Assembly: GCF_000757885.1 (NCBI RefSeq)
Contig: NZ_JQCR01000002.1
Coordinates: forward strand, 124,001 to 188,000
Length of the DNA: 64,000 nt
DNA from: Paenibacillus wynnii
GTDB lineage: Bacteria > Bacillota > Bacilli > Paenibacillales > Paenibacillaceae
Reading direction: 5' to 3'
In this document: piece after piece, positions 62,700 to 64,000 of the stretch
Layout: the number at the start of each line of letters is the position of its first letter
How positions within the stretch are numbered: position 1 is the first letter of the stretch
Notes under the pieces: generated by a model
Seen by the model: the letters and a program-made list of their open reading frames with translations, nothing else
Databases searched by the model: none
Told to the model about the DNA's origin: nothing
Translations under genes and position numbers: made by a program

Positions 62700-64000
62700 C
62701 TAGCTGGCACCAAAGCTCTTCACAAAACGATGGAAAGCTTCTTGCCCTTCAGGTGTCCGCTTATAAACCCCGGCGTGCTCAAGAATATGAGTGAATTTAT
62801 TGCCTACCTCATTCTGTATGGTCTTCACTGCTTCTTCATGATCCAACGAAGTACCGAAGCGTTCAAGCAGCTCTTGAACCCAGCCTGCATGCAGAGCTAA
62901 AGCGTGGGTTGAATCCCCCTGTAGCGCATTCAACGTAGTCGAGTCTCCAGCTAGAATACCCGCAATTCTGTCGAGTTCTTCCTTAAGACGACCTGGTAAA
63001 ATAGCCAAACCCATAACTTCGATCAAGCCGATATTCTCTTTCTTGATATGGTGCATCTCCCGGTGAGGGTGAAAAATACCCTCTGGATACTCTTCACTCG
63101 TACGGTTGTTACGGAGGACAAGATCCATTTCGTAACCACCATCTTCTGCCCTGCGGACAATAGGTGTAACCGTATTGTGAGGAGTAGACTCACCACCTGC
63201 CTCAGTAGTAAAAGCCAACACCTCTGCTTCAGGATCACTATATCCCTTCCACGCCTCATAAATGGAATTACCGCATTCCAGGAGAACCGCAGGATCCTGC
63301 CCGTGTAAACGCAGTACCGACATCGGCCATTTTACGATACTAATACTGACGCCAAGATAGGCCTCGTGAGTGAACGTACTTTCCTTAGGTGCTTTCTGTA
63401 TCGGGAAGGTATGGCGTCCTCCTTGAAAGTGATCATGCGTCAAAATGGAGCCGCCTACGATCGGTAAATCAGCATTGGAACCTATAAAATAGTGCGGGAA
63501 TGATTCCACAAACCCGAGCAGCCGTTTCAGGGTATCCTTAGTGAGCTTCATCGGGACATGGTCATGATGGAATACGATACAGTGCTCATTGTAATAAACG
63601 TACGGCGAATACTGAAAAAACCATTTCTCATTATTAAGAGCCATCGGAATAATCCGCAGGTTCTGGCGGGGAGGATGGTTTATGCGACCTGCATAACCCA
63701 CATTTTCACGACAGAGCTGACACTTTGGATATACAGGTGGAGGAAGCAACCGAGCCATTGCAATTTCCTTAGGGCTTTTCTCAGGCTTTGACAAATTGAT
63801 TGTCATTTCTAGGTCACCGTATGGAGAATCCTGAAGCCAATAGACGTTCTTAGAGATACGGTCCATCCGAATATAGTTGGAATCAATACTAAGCTTGTAG
63901 AATTGATCTGTTGCTGCTGATATCCCCTTCTCTTCTGTCAATCTGCGAAATTCAGCATTGACCTCCGAGGGGCGGGCCATCAACAGCCCCATGATTTTGG
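62700..64000 (-). CDS. galT: Type 2 galactose-1-phosphate uridylyltransferase (5' end outside window)
   Basis: Enzyme of the Leloir pathway that exchanges UDP between glucose-1-P and galactose-1-P. The Bacillus-type GalT_2 family is about 500 residues; the window contains the C-terminal 430 and the frame stays open to the right edge (KIMGLLMARPSEV precedes an internal ATG at 63992 and is part of the protein). The region PVYPKCQLCRENVGYAGRINHPPRQ and ILTHDHFQGGRHTFP is typical. The active site of this type is unlike the HxHxQ of type 1. galK and galE would be expected upstream, outside the window. Confidence 0.93.
   Translation of the reverse strand, partial: KIMGLLMARPSEVNAEFRRLTEEKGISAATDQFYKLSIDSNYIRMDRISKNVYWLQDSPYGDLEMTINLSKPEKSPKEIAMARLLPPPVYPKCQLCRENVGYAGRINHPPRQNLRIIPMALNNEKWFFQYSPYVYYNEHCIVFHHDHVPMKLTKDTLKRLLGFVESFPHYFIGSNADLPIVGGSILTHDHFQGGRHTFPIQKAPKESTFTHEAYLGVSISIVKWPMSVLRLHGQDPAVLLECGNSIYEAWKGYSDPEAEVLAFTTEAGGESTPHNTVTPIVRRAEDGGYEMDLVLRNNRTSEEYPEGIFHPHREMHHIKKENIGLIEVMGLAILPGRLKEELDRIAGILAGDSTTLNALQGDSTHALALHAGWVQELLERFGTSLDHEEAVKTIQNEVGNKFTHILEHAGVYKRTPEGQEAFHRFVKSFGAS

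Noticed and set aside
1..64000. CRISPR array, rRNA, tRNA, prophage or insertion sequence
   Set aside because: No regularly spaced repeats with spacers, no tRNA-like cloverleaf outside the T-box leaders, and no transposase or phage structural gene were found.

Overview
The window comes from a spore-forming, low-to-middle-GC Firmicute and looks like Paenibacillus. The pointers are CotF-like spore-coat proteins, a Spo0E-like phosphatase, LiaFSR, T-box and SAM-I leaders, a glcT-ptsGHI locus, a type-2 GalT and an XylFII/LytS/YesN sugar-sensing system. Almost all genes lie on the minus strand. No rRNA, tRNA, CRISPR array, prophage or insertion sequence was found. The liaR-like gene (left) and galT (right) are cut by the window edges.

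Left part (1-16 kb): a liaF-liaS-liaR envelope-stress operon; a small gamma-SASP-like gene; a 3D-domain exported protein; thrS with a complete T-box leader and promoter; an SPFH protein paired with a ribbon-helix-helix protein; a small winged-helix protein; mqnC of futalosine-type menaquinone synthesis; a metA-metI operon behind a SAM-I riboswitch (MetA carries Glu111, which predicts acetyl-CoA use); a 45-codon gene with its own promoter; corA; an HRDC protein; a ROK fructokinase; and a stand-alone 5'-3' exonuclease.

Middle (16-33 kb): an Spx/ArsC-like protein, a RluA-type pseudouridine synthase, a PduO-type adenosyltransferase, a lipoprotein, a Spo0E-like protein, alaR-alaT, two CotF-like genes, an FAD oxidoreductase, a DcuS/DcuR-like two-component pair with an MFS permease, a zinc-ribbon protein, a 26-residue membrane peptide, a DUF350 protein, mutS2, a small four-helix membrane protein, a diguanylate cyclase, and a lipoprotein with a CuA-like copper site.

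Right part (33-64 kb): a xylose-type ABC transporter (xylF-xylG-xylH) next to its likely three-part sensor (XylFII, LytS-like kinase, YesN-like regulator), with a perfect cre site upstream of xylF. Then comes a ZapA domain fused to a very long coiled coil, pheT and pheS (unusually separated, with a T-box leader), a second membrane GGDEF protein, an intracellular type I pullulanase with a C-terminal CBM41-like domain, glcT-ptsG-ptsH-ptsI with a RAT antiterminator, yuaF-floT, an iron alcohol dehydrogenase and galT. Sugar uptake and its regulation (PTS, xylose ABC, fructokinase, pullulanase, GalT, cre) are the main theme here.

The most unusual signals are: a structured intergenic repeat present twice (16.9 kb and 47.0 kb) with compensatory base changes that favour an RNA from the minus strand; a MITE-like 183-bp element bounded by inverted repeats at 33.6 kb; the ZapA-coiled-coil fusion with 11-residue tandem repeats; and the small CuA-like lipoprotein.
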